This document shows positions 36,706 to 44,073 of a DNA stretch of 64,000 bases, one piece after another. The position numbers and the translations under genes are program-made. The notes under the pieces were generated by a model that saw nothing but the letters and a program-made list of their open reading frames with translations, made no database searches and was not told where the DNA came from. The number at the start of each line of letters is the position of its first letter. Positions within the stretch are counted from its first letter, which is position 1. The stretch comes from Bacteroides graminisolvens DSM 19988 = JCM 15093. Lineage in GTDB: Bacteria > Bacteroidota > Bacteroidia > Bacteroidales > Bacteroidaceae. The stretch covers positions 1-64,000 of the forward strand of contig NZ_ATZI01000009.1 in the NCBI RefSeq assembly GCF_000428125.1, given 5' to 3'.

Positions 36706-37333
36706 ATTATCATATTTAAATATAAAATACGGATAAGTGGACTAGCCAAGCAACAGATTCTTTCATATGGACAACAACTGTCATTCATTGAAACTTTCAG
36801 CATATTGCCTTAAAAAAATAGCAACTAGGAATAATATCTGCTTTTTGAGCCTCTTAGAACTCCACATCAACTTTACCTCAAAAATTTTACAGTATTTTTT
36901 TGACAAATCTATAAATCAACAATTATTCTTAGAAACGATGCTCAGCGCTTTTTTAAGATGTCATTCTCCATTTCAATATCACGCTCTCATAGAGTTCCTT
37001 TTCTTCAGAGGTATTTTTGATGATGCAATTGCTCGAAAAATTACCTTTGCTATATCTAAGTGGACTCTTTTCACCAACTATAAAGCAAGGTCGTACTCAC
37101 ACCAAGCTAACGGATCAAACCACTCACACTCTTTCTCTCATAACTTAATTTTGCCGCATCTATTTAAAAAAAGATTCATTATGCGTTCTTCCTTTTTCAT
37201 TTGGTAAAGTTAAACTTTTTATACTTAACTCATTATCCAGGCAAAGTAAGCTATTCCACCGGACAGCAATATATCTATAATTTAATTAATCCATTTGTGT
37301 ATTTATTAGTACAATTTATATCTATCATTAATT
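36706..37333. other. 628-bp gap without a recognisable gene
   Basis: A plus-strand frame of 146 codons (36767-37207) exists but has no known motif, no promoter match and an unusual residue mix, and the minus strand has only short broken frames (one reads WFDPLAWCEYDLAL before a stop, then continues LVKRVHLDIAKVIFRAI). The broken minus-strand pieces look like an old coding sequence, possibly a lost gene of the array or a transposase, but I cannot identify it. Confidence 0.4.
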
Positions 37334-37882
37334 TTAAAAATACTTCTTTTTTATTTCTTTTAGATATGTGTTTGTATAATTCTCAAATTTTTCTTCAGGG
37401 ATAAAAATACGACTTATACTATTATTTTGAACAATAAAATAGCAAACATTATTAGATTCTTCTATAGCCAATCCATCTATCTTTTTATTCCATCTTATTG
37501 TGTTTTTCTTTTGAAATTCTGCTTTTTCATTGAAATTACAAGCAACAAAATAAATTCTTGATTGTTCTTCCGGACTTGGAAAGAATTCATCTATTTTAGA
37601 TATAGCAAAGTTCACACAAGCTCCGCATGTCAAAGAAGAATAGTAACAAACCAATAATTCTTTTTTTGAGTTCAACTGCGGTATGCTAATTATACTGTTA
37701 TCATTGTGTATCAACTCAAAAATATTACTCTCAATATACATTCTTTCCATCCATATTTCAGAATCATCATTTAATCTTTTTTCTTGTTTTTCAGTGAAAG
37801 AACTTAAACAATTATAAGCCCCATAAGATGTAAATAAAAACACAATAAGCTGAATTATTTGAATTATTAATATTTTCTTCAT
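37334..37882 (-). CDS. Thioredoxin-like membrane-anchored or exported protein
   Basis: This 182-residue protein has an N-terminal hydrophobic segment (about 4-22) and a thioredoxin-like body with a CxxC motif in YYSSLTCGACVNFAI, followed by a strand/helix pattern ending IEESNNVCYFIVQNNSISRIF, as in the TlpA-like proteins of the phylum. It could form or reduce disulfides in the periplasm; the cysteine-containing NVEALA peptides encoded nearby are plausible partners, which is inference. It lies 8 bp after the propeller gene at 37891, probably co-transcribed. Confidence 0.65.
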   Translation of the reverse strand: MKKILIIQIIQLIVFLFTSYGAYNCLSSFTEKQEKRLNDDSEIWMERMYIESNIFELIHNDNSIISIPQLNSKKELLVCYYSSLTCGACVNFAISKIDEFFPSPEEQSRIYFVACNFNEKAEFQKKNTIRWNKKIDGLAIEESNNVCYFIVQNNSISRIFIPEEKFENYTNTYLKEIKKKYF

Positions 37883-37890
37883 CTTTAAAA

Positions 37891-39033
37891 CTATTTAAAA
37901 GTATATTTGATTATAATAGGATTATCTGCAGGAGACACCTTATTAATTTCATCTCTGTCTTCTTTTGATAAAATATTTGGATTAACAGCAACATTTAATT
38001 CTTCTGGATAAGATATAAAATACAAGGCTTTTTCATCCATACACAGCGGAAAACACAAACAATTTTCTTTTAACTTAGTGAAATAATATGTTTTTCCTGT
38101 TTTTTTATCCATCACTAAGTGTGATAATTTCTTACGGAAGTTAAAACGAGATATGTAATATTTTGAATTTTCACCATAAGCTATAAAACGATTAGCATAT
38201 TTAGCACCGACTGTGGCTGTATAAGTTATATAATATCTCATATCTTTATCTTCCAGCCCAGATATATCGAAATTATATTCACCAAAATCAAAGTTGTATT
38301 CAGACTTAAAATATCCTTCACTATCAGCCGTAAAAACGGTGCCGTTATATGCTTGAACAAAATGTACTCTATCATTATAAGAATAAAAAGGAGTGAAAGT
38401 ATGATGAAAAGGGGTATTGAAGAATAAGAATTTAGGTAAGTTATAACACTCTGCAATTATGTCATTTTTTTCAACATCATACCACATCATTTTATTACCC
38501 TTCCGGCTCTTTGAAAAAAAGAGGTATTTGTTTGGAGACAACTCAATAAAATTATGGACTACAGATGTTTTGTTCCAGTCAAATGAAATACGTTTTTTAA
38601 ACGTTTTTCCGGAATGATCATATACATTTATATATCCCCAACAACATAATATTTCAAGATCACCATTGAAACGATTAAATCTAAAATCGGACAATGTAGA
38701 ATATTCATTTGGGCCACTTCCATAATGATTTATTTTATCCACGAAATGACCCTTCTCATCGAAATGCCATATCACCTCTTGCTTTCCCGTCAAAAGATAA
38801 AAATGTCCATTATCTACTCTCATCTCACGAATAGGTTCCCCCACAACAGCTTCGTTTGTATTCTCTAAGGGTATAAGCTCTACTTTAGAAAATAGGTCAT
38901 ACATTGATACAGAATTCTCTTTCTCCAGGTCAACGAAAATTAAATTTTCACTTTCTTTTATAGGCTGGCGTTCCGCGCAAGAAGATCCCAATAAGATAAT
39001 TATCACATATAAAAATTTACTTATGCTTTTCAT
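37891..39033 (-). CDS. 6-bladed beta-propeller lipoprotein
   Basis: This 380-residue protein has a lipoprotein signal (LLGSSC, Cys19), the opening VELIPLENTNEAVVG and the blade loop GSGPNEYSTLSDFRFN. It is a full-length member of the IPLE propeller subfamily, with DKINHYG and FDFGEYNFD blades. It lies downstream of the NVEALA gene 39253-39570 (220 bp gap, no terminator seen) and upstream of a thioredoxin-like gene, so peptide, propeller and thiol protein may form one unit, as in the 42.7-kb operon. Confidence 0.82.
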   Translation of the reverse strand: MKSISKFLYVIIILLGSSCAERQPIKESENLIFVDLEKENSVSMYDLFSKVELIPLENTNEAVVGEPIREMRVDNGHFYLLTGKQEVIWHFDEKGHFVDKINHYGSGPNEYSTLSDFRFNRFNGDLEILCCWGYINVYDHSGKTFKKRISFDWNKTSVVHNFIELSPNKYLFFSKSRKGNKMMWYDVEKNDIIAECYNLPKFLFFNTPFHHTFTPFYSYNDRVHFVQAYNGTVFTADSEGYFKSEYNFDFGEYNFDISGLEDKDMRYYITYTATVGAKYANRFIAYGENSKYYISRFNFRKKLSHLVMDKKTGKTYYFTKLKENCLCFPLCMDEKALYFISYPEELNVAVNPNILSKEDRDEINKVSPADNPIIIKYTFK

Positions 39034-39252
39034 ATATTATAGAATATTACATTAATAAATAACAGAATAGGAGTTTATACCAACAAGGAATCATTAAAGA
39101 CACAGTTAATTGCTATATGTATCAATTTATAAATAAACAATCAACTAAGCAATTATTATGGAGATATTATGGAACACTATATCAAACCAATAATTTATAA
39201 CTACACTTTCTTAAATTTCACATATCAAGACAAACTCCTTTCCCAATTTAAC

Positions 39253-39570
39253 TCACACGCCCATAGCCGAGCAGAAATTTACAAAGCCAACATAAAGAGA
39301 ATTGCAATAATCTGCAGGATCACCTGTTGCATCGCAATCAAATCGACAAACGCCGTATAAACCTTCTTCCCAAGTCATATTATAACACTTTCCGGAACCT
39401 CCTTTATCACATTTAATTTCTATTTCAGGGAGTTCATTACGTGCTAATGCTTCTAAGGTATTCAACGCTAATTCAGAGAAGATTTCTTTTTTTTGAGAAT
39501 GATATATAGTATACCCAACAAGCAATACAAAAACCGTAGCTAATGTTATTTTAAAAGCACCCTTTTTCAT
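39253..39570 (-). CDS. NVEALA-type secreted peptide precursor, long form
   Basis: This 105-residue protein has a leader helix (about 6-23), a linker, and the signature LALNTLEALA (variant of NVEALA). The C-terminal part of about 55 residues is longer than in the other copies and holds six cysteines (KCDKGG, KCYNM, VCRFDCDA, YCNS, FCSA), suggesting a disulfide-rich mature peptide. It follows the regulated promoter at 39786-39845 with a 200-nt leader containing copy A of the conserved element. Confidence 0.8.
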   Translation of the reverse strand: MKKGAFKITLATVFVLLVGYTIYHSQKKEIFSELALNTLEALARNELPEIEIKCDKGGSGKCYNMTWEEGLYGVCRFDCDATGDPADYCNSLYVGFVNFCSAMGV

Positions 39571-39601
39571 AAATAAATAATTTTAAATAAAAAAATAAAT
39601 A

Positions 39602-39753
39602 GCATTCCGTATTATATCTTTTCAACGGAGAAAGCGATATTTGCTTTATTCGATTCATATTACTATTTTTTTCTCAATGCCTCCTTTCTTTTCTCTTAGG
39701 TGATCGGAGTGAATGAAAAACAGATTTTTCAGAAAACGATTATCATTCACTCC
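39602..39753 (-). promoter_or_regulatory. Conserved leader element, copy A (best preserved)
   Basis: In minus-strand order: an 11-bp stem GGAGTGAATGA/TCATTCACTCC (plus 39743-39753 and 39706-39716) with an inner GAAAAA/TTTTTC hairpin, then AAAGAAAGGAGGC, about 25 variable nt, CGAATAAAGCAAATATCGC, TTTCTCC and CGTTGAAAAGATATAATACGG. The element ends about 30 nt before the NVEALA start codon. Being between promoter and gene it must be transcribed, so it is a candidate regulatory RNA leader. Confidence 0.7.
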
Positions 39754-39785
39754 TTTCATTATTACTTAACTCTTAATTCTCCTCT

Positions 39786-39845
39786 CAAACTTAAGATTTA
39801 AAGATTCTGCCGACAAATATTCATCGTCACATTTGCGTCACATTT
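39786..39845 (-). promoter_or_regulatory. Tandem-operator promoter of the long NVEALA gene
   Basis: Minus strand: TGTGACGCAAATGTGACG (39825-39842), 7-8 bp, TTTG (39814-39817), exactly 20 bp, TAAGTTTG (39786-39793). It lies between the stop of the DUF1573 gene (39895) and leader copy A, giving the second half of the array its own start. Confidence 0.75.
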
Positions 39846-39894
39846 TACAAACAAAGACTATACCCCAATTAATCCCACAATAGCTCCAATAATT

Positions 39895-40773
39895 TTAGAG
39901 TTTCATTTGCCGAGCATTACCTTTGATTCTAAGCTTAATCGGTGAAGATGGCACATTGCAATATACTGTAACCGTTTTGTCTAAATGCTCAGCGTAATCA
40001 GCTTTATAAAACACCTGAAAATTCATTTTTTTTCCAGGTTGGATCGGTTCATGACTATATTCAGTCGAGATACAACCACAAGAAGTTGTCACCCCATTTA
40101 TAACCAAAAGTTCATCACCTTCATTGTGAAAAGTAAAAGTGGCTTGTTGTTTCTTTTGCCAGTCAAAGATTCCCAAATCAATCATCTCTTTGTCTATTGA
40201 TATCTTCGTTTGAGAAAGAATAGCATTATTTGTATACGCTTTACCCAAAACTAACTTCAGGTATAATTCTTTAACCTTAGGGTTGTGGAGAGGATTTCCA
40301 ATAGCAATGACTTGATTTTCTTTATTCAAAAGAAAAGTTTGAAACATCATTTCACCTGGAAATTGATTCAATTTATTGATGCTATCCGCATCATCTATGC
40401 ATACCGGATGTTCAAACTGATCACGCTTCAAGATATAAGCAATTTCCTTTTTACTTTTCGGATGAAAATAGAATAAAAAAGCAGTATTGTTATTAGTTAA
40501 GGAATCAAACTCAGTCATTAGTTCTTTCCATTTAAGTAGTTGCAGCTTGCAGCTGGTGCAACCGATAGAATCAATATAAGTAAAGATTCTATAGTCACAA
40601 TCATCCGTATCAAACGCAATAGTATCTCTACCTAATTTTGTAAAGATTGGGTTCTCCGGAAAAATAAGCTCTCGGCTCTCCCACTCATTCACTAAGCGTG
40701 CTATTTTATCTTTCTCTGTTTCCTTGCAAGCACAAAGTAGAAAAATAAGCAATGAATAATAAAATGTTTTCAT
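39895..40773 (-). CDS. Thioredoxin-like plus DUF1573 lipoprotein
   Basis: This 292-residue protein has a lipoprotein signal (LLCAC, Cys16), a thioredoxin-like domain with CTSCKLQ (CxxC, near 72-75) and the FEHPVCIDDADSINKLN segment, and a C-terminal DUF1573 domain (about 195-292) with the family mark TSCGCIS and an immunoglobulin-like strand pattern. DUF1573 proteins are common in the Bacteroidota envelope and often stand beside thiol proteins. Here it follows the signal peptidase gene by 18 bp in the peptide operon and could deliver disulfides to the exported peptide; that role is inferred. Confidence 0.78.
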   Translation of the reverse strand: MKTFYYSLLIFLLCACKETEKDKIARLVNEWESRELIFPENPIFTKLGRDTIAFDTDDCDYRIFTYIDSIGCTSCKLQLLKWKELMTEFDSLTNNNTAFLFYFHPKSKKEIAYILKRDQFEHPVCIDDADSINKLNQFPGEMMFQTFLLNKENQVIAIGNPLHNPKVKELYLKLVLGKAYTNNAILSQTKISIDKEMIDLGIFDWQKKQQATFTFHNEGDELLVINGVTTSCGCISTEYSHEPIQPGKKMNFQVFYKADYAEHLDKTVTVYCNVPSSPIKLRIKGNARQMKL

Positions 40774-40791
40774 AGTAATTTTATTTATATC

Positions 40792-41682
40792 TTATTCAAT
40801 TGATTTAAGCAATCTTCTCCATTCACATTTGCTTGTTCCCGGCCTTACCGATTTCCAAATGAGAGCGGCCTTTCCTACAATGAATTCCTCGGGTAGTAAT
40901 CCCCAATAACGGGAATCTCGCGAGTCACGGGTTTTATCACCAGCCATGAAATAATAGTTCTGACGAAATTGATACCATTTAATCGGGTAATTATTTAGAA
41001 AAACAGTATCTCCGGAAATAGTTATTTTCATGTTCTGTTCATATTCGATTAACTGTTTATAAAGAATAGCATTCATCTGATTCATAATCACAACGCTACC
41101 TTTAGCCGGAACATAAAGCGGACCAAAATTCCTTATATCCCAATCTACCAGTGAATCATGAGGATATCCCTTAAGAGAAATTTCCTTATGTGTACCTTCA
41201 TTTAACAAAGTCAATAGATTGTCTTGCGATTCCATATTACCCAACGCATCAGAGCATCCCTTCACATAGTAATGTGCATTTACTATTGAAAAAGTATCTC
41301 CGGGTAAAGCTACACAACGCTTTACGTAATATTTCATCAAATCGAATGCAATGCTGTCCCATCTACTAGGGTAAGGAAAATTAAAAACCAACACATCATT
41401 ACGCTTAATCTTTTGAAAACCAGGCATTCTGCGAATATGAATAGGCTTATTTTCTGCTGCAGCCGTCAAATTAAACAATCGGCCTCCAAAAGCTAATTTA
41501 TTGACTATTATATTGTCCCCCGGCAATAGAGCTGGTTGCATTGAATCTGTTGGAATACTGAAGGATGTGAAGCAAAAGACCTGAAGCACAATCCACAAAG
41601 TAGCTGCCATACACATCCAAAATAAAATAGTAAGTACTTTATTACCGACTTTACAGATGTGGCTTCTAAGTTTTACTAACAT
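40792..41682 (-). CDS. lepB: Signal peptidase I (locus-specific paralogue)
   Basis: This 296-residue protein has one N-terminal membrane helix (about 15-38) and the S26A signal peptidase boxes: FSIPTDSMQPALLPGD with the catalytic Ser47, KRNDVLVFNFP, YYVKRCVALPGD with the catalytic Lys121, and MAGDKTRDSRDSRYWGLLP. It cleaves exported pre-proteins on the outer face of the inner membrane. I start it at ATG 41682; the upstream TTG is unlikely. It lies 2 bp after the propeller stop in an NVEALA-propeller-peptidase-DUF1573 operon, which suggests that it processes the NVEALA peptide. The housekeeping lepB is expected elsewhere. Confidence 0.88.
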   Translation of the reverse strand: MLVKLRSHICKVGNKVLTILFWMCMAATLWIVLQVFCFTSFSIPTDSMQPALLPGDNIIVNKLAFGGRLFNLTAAAENKPIHIRRMPGFQKIKRNDVLVFNFPYPSRWDSIAFDLMKYYVKRCVALPGDTFSIVNAHYYVKGCSDALGNMESQDNLLTLLNEGTHKEISLKGYPHDSLVDWDIRNFGPLYVPAKGSVVIMNQMNAILYKQLIEYEQNMKITISGDTVFLNNYPIKWYQFRQNYYFMAGDKTRDSRDSRYWGLLPEEFIVGKAALIWKSVRPGTSKCEWRRLLKSIE

Positions 41683-41684
41683 AT

Positions 41685-42749
41685 TCAACTCTTTATCAAA
41701 TTAACCCGAAACTCAACGATCGGTTGATCACTATTTACATCCGTTGCAATGATGGTTCCTTGCGATTCATCCACATAGATACCATAAATATAACGGTCTA
41801 ATATATATTTACATACGGGTGCACCCTGTAAACTAAAAACATAGATATATTGACCACCATCAATGATTTTACCCTTTTGTTGTGACAATTCTTTAAACGT
41901 ACGCCCATGAAACACGGCATAAATATAATGATCGGTAACCTGCACATCACTAAATCCCATGATACCTGTAGGGATAGCATATCCCTCTGATTGACGAAAT
42001 TCCGGCTCGCCATGCGGCCCCTTACAAACAACGTGTGTGCTATCTTTCAAGTTGTAAACTTCCAACACTTCACCTAACTGAGTAACAGCAGCCAATACTC
42101 CATTATGAGGATTATAATCAATAAAACTACGCCATGCTTGTGCCAATGCCGGTCCCGCATGTTGTAACGCTTCCTTATCAGCAGTAGGAATAGTGCCCGC
42201 TTTGCAAATCAAGTGCCCTTTACGATCAACCCAACAGAAACGATGAGCACCCGAATAATCGGGAATGATAAACGTTGAATCATTGTAAAGGGAGAAATCG
42301 AGTGCACGAAGAATGCCATTGTCCAGCGACACGACTTCACGAATAAGAAGTGAGTCGCCGGACGCTGACAAAGGGAAACCTAACCTAATTAGTTTACTTT
42401 TATTAGCATCGAGTGTCCAAACATCATGTTGTCCGAAAAAGCGTATATTCTCTGCAGAAAGCATTTCCAAAGGTGCTTCTCCCTTCTTTCCGAAGGAACT
42501 AAGATAAGTAAACTCGGGATAAGTAAACAGATGGTAAAAATTATCAGTATTATGCAAGTCTAAAATCACAGCTTTATCTTTATGAATGCGAACACGAAAA
42601 GGGTATCTGAAAATTGCAGTATCTAACTCAACAATAGTCGATTTAAGGTATTTTTCTTGAGGAAAATCCTCATAAACAATCTCTTTCCATTCACTTAAGT
42701 GAGAGGAACAAGCATTGAAAAATAGAAGAGTTAAAATAATAATTCTCAT
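41685..42749 (-). CDS. 6-bladed beta-propeller lipoprotein (BF3164/TolB-like)
   Basis: This 354-residue protein has a short lipoprotein signal (LLFFNAC, Cys14) and six blades of BF3164 type: RVRIHKDKAVILDLHNTD, FTYLSSFGKKGEAPLEMLSA, WTLDANKSKLIRL, SFIDYNPHNGVLAAVTQLGE, IYAVFHGRTFKEL and IYVFSLQGAPVCKYILD. It is the intact counterpart of the pseudogene at 17645-18700. Its ATG overlaps the stop of the NVEALA gene by 4 bp, so peptide and propeller are translationally coupled. This tight link suggests that the propeller binds or immunises against the peptide; no proof in the sequence. Confidence 0.85.
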   Translation of the reverse strand: MRIIILTLLFFNACSSHLSEWKEIVYEDFPQEKYLKSTIVELDTAIFRYPFRVRIHKDKAVILDLHNTDNFYHLFTYPEFTYLSSFGKKGEAPLEMLSAENIRFFGQHDVWTLDANKSKLIRLGFPLSASGDSLLIREVVSLDNGILRALDFSLYNDSTFIIPDYSGAHRFCWVDRKGHLICKAGTIPTADKEALQHAGPALAQAWRSFIDYNPHNGVLAAVTQLGEVLEVYNLKDSTHVVCKGPHGEPEFRQSEGYAIPTGIMGFSDVQVTDHYIYAVFHGRTFKELSQQKGKIIDGGQYIYVFSLQGAPVCKYILDRYIYGIYVDESQGTIIATDVNSDQPIVEFRVNLIKS

Positions 42750-42958
42750 TGGTCCCAGATTCTATAAGCTTTGCTCTTGGTTAGAGGGCAATCTAAAGAA
42801 CCTATTCCATAACAAGAAATATCTCCATTTTCACCACCCGCCAACGCTTCTACATTAGACATAAACAATTCACTTTCAACAGATTTGCTTTTTTTGCACA
42901 GATATGTAAGTGTACATACAACAAAAAACAAGCAAAATAATTTCAATTTCGCATTCAT
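42746..42958 (-). CDS. NVEALA-type secreted peptide precursor
   Basis: This 70-residue precursor has the leader helix (about 5-19), the linker KKSKSVESELFM, the exact motif SNVEALA and a 28-residue tail GGENGDISCYGIGSLDCPLT... with two cysteines. It is the first gene of the best-preserved operon (peptide, propeller, signal peptidase, thioredoxin/DUF1573) and starts 25 bp after the -7 box of the tandem-operator promoter. The divergent gene encodes a membrane-bound regulator. Together these fit a self-sensing or stress-induced peptide system. Confidence 0.82.
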   Translation of the reverse strand: MNAKLKLFCLFFVVCTLTYLCKKSKSVESELFMSNVEALAGGENGDISCYGIGSLDCPLTKSKAYRIWDQ

Positions 42959-42974
42959 TGTGTTTTATTTTTTA

Positions 42975-42982
42975 TAACTTTG
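42975..42982 (+). promoter_or_regulatory. -7 box of the divergent regulator gene
   Basis: TAACTTTG fits TAnnTTTG and directly abuts the minus-strand -7 box at 42983-42990. No proper -33 TTTG exists on this strand. A transcript from here would carry the whole peptide promoter and operator in its 80-nt leader. Confidence 0.4.
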
Positions 42983-43042
42983 CAAACATAGATTTTAAGA
43001 CGATTAATAACAAAAAAATATCGTCACATTTACGTCACATTT
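42983..43042 (-). promoter_or_regulatory. Tandem-operator promoter of the NVEALA operon
   Basis: Minus strand: TGTGACGTAAATGTGACG (43022-43039), 8 bp, TTTG (43011-43014), exactly 20 bp, TATGTTTG (42983-42990). The region from operator to -33 box is identical to the RND operon promoter at 14.7 kb except for its T-run length. The operator begins 27 bp before the regulator start codon, so one site could serve both genes. Confidence 0.78.
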
Positions 43043-43068
43043 TTAAAACACCCGATTATAGGCCTATT

Positions 43069-44073
43069 ATGAAATACAAAAAACACATTACTAAAGCACT
43101 AGCTGGACTCTTTTTATCTATTACAATTGCTGAATTGATTATATTTTGGGTTCACTATGAGGAAGCAAAATATTACATACACCATGAAATTCGTCCGCTC
43201 CTTGAAGAGGCAATGAGGAAAGACATAAGTGAAAAGATGAAAAAGGAATATTTTTATTTTCCTCAACATGAAAACGATCCAAAAAAGAAAAATTTAGGCA
43301 AGTACGAAAAAAGAACATATATAAGCCAAGATACCACTTTTACTTATCAATCAAAAATTGTAGATTGGGAAACTGCTTTATTGAGAAGTAGTCACTGTTA
43401 CTTACAAGTAACAAATAAGCTACATCCCCAAGACGTAAAAGTCATCTTTGACAGTTTGGCAACAAGAAAGAAAATAATAGCGACAAAATCAGCAATCGGT
43501 ATTATATCGACATTTTATAAAGAGCAAAACGAATGGGCGGGTGACACAACAAGCATGTCCATTGATTATCGCACATCCATTGATAAATTAGGTGATTTTG
43601 AAAATATCAGTTACCTGGTTTACCTTGATTACTCATTCGGCACGATCTGGAAATTAATGCCGAAAATAGCATTGTATATTCTCTTACTTCTGCAAGTGCT
43701 TTGCGGCATAACACTGATTGGTTGGTTAATAAAAAGAGCGAAAGAACGTCGCAAAGAAATCGTCAAGTTAAAAAATGGCAATTACAAGATAGATAGTATC
43801 ATCTTTAACCCCGATACGATGAAACTTACCAATGAAGAGAAGGAATTAGTACTTCCTGCTCAACAAAACCAATTGTTATTACTGTTTCTGCAAAGTGAAG
43901 ACCATAAAGTGAGCAAAGACACGATAATGGATACGTTTTGGGCAAAGAATTACTCTGATTCAAGAACCAAAATGACTACCGCCATAGACCGATTAAGAAC
44001 CAGCCTGAAAGGCATAGGATCAGAAAGGATTATTTACACCCAAAAGGGTAGTGATTACTATGAATTAATTTAA
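43069..44073 (+). CDS. Membrane-anchored winged-helix transcription regulator
   Basis: This 334-residue protein (start ATG 43069; the longer open frame has a poor start inside the peptide promoter) has membrane helices at about 9-28 and 200-225, a periplasmic domain between them and a C-terminal OmpR/ToxR-type winged helix (about 238-334): NGNYKIDSIIFNPDTMKL, LVLPAQQNQLLLLFL, SKDTIMDTFWAKNY and TKMTTAIDRLRTSL. It is a paralogue of the 19021-20037 protein with low sequence identity. OmpR-fold proteins bind 10-11-bp direct repeats head to tail, as found in the TGTGACG sites, so it is the best candidate to control all four such promoters. Confidence 0.8.
   Translation: MKYKKHITKALAGLFLSITIAELIIFWVHYEEAKYYIHHEIRPLLEEAMRKDISEKMKKEYFYFPQHENDPKKKNLGKYEKRTYISQDTTFTYQSKIVDWETALLRSSHCYLQVTNKLHPQDVKVIFDSLATRKKIIATKSAIGIISTFYKEQNEWAGDTTSMSIDYRTSIDKLGDFENISYLVYLDYSFGTIWKLMPKIALYILLLLQVLCGITLIGWLIKRAKERRKEIVKLKNGNYKIDSIIFNPDTMKLTNEEKELVLPAQQNQLLLLFLQSEDHKVSKDTIMDTFWAKNYSDSRTKMTTAIDRLRTSLKGIGSERIIYTQKGSDYYELI

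Noticed and set aside
36767..37207. 146-codon plus-strand ORF as a gene
   Set aside because: No recognisable motif, no promoter match, and it opposes the strand of the whole array; kept only as part of an unexplained gap.
42910..43068. Longer start of the 43069 regulator
   Set aside because: The extra 53 residues would be encoded across the peptide promoter and operator and upstream of the plausible transcript start; ATG 43069 gives a normal membrane anchor.
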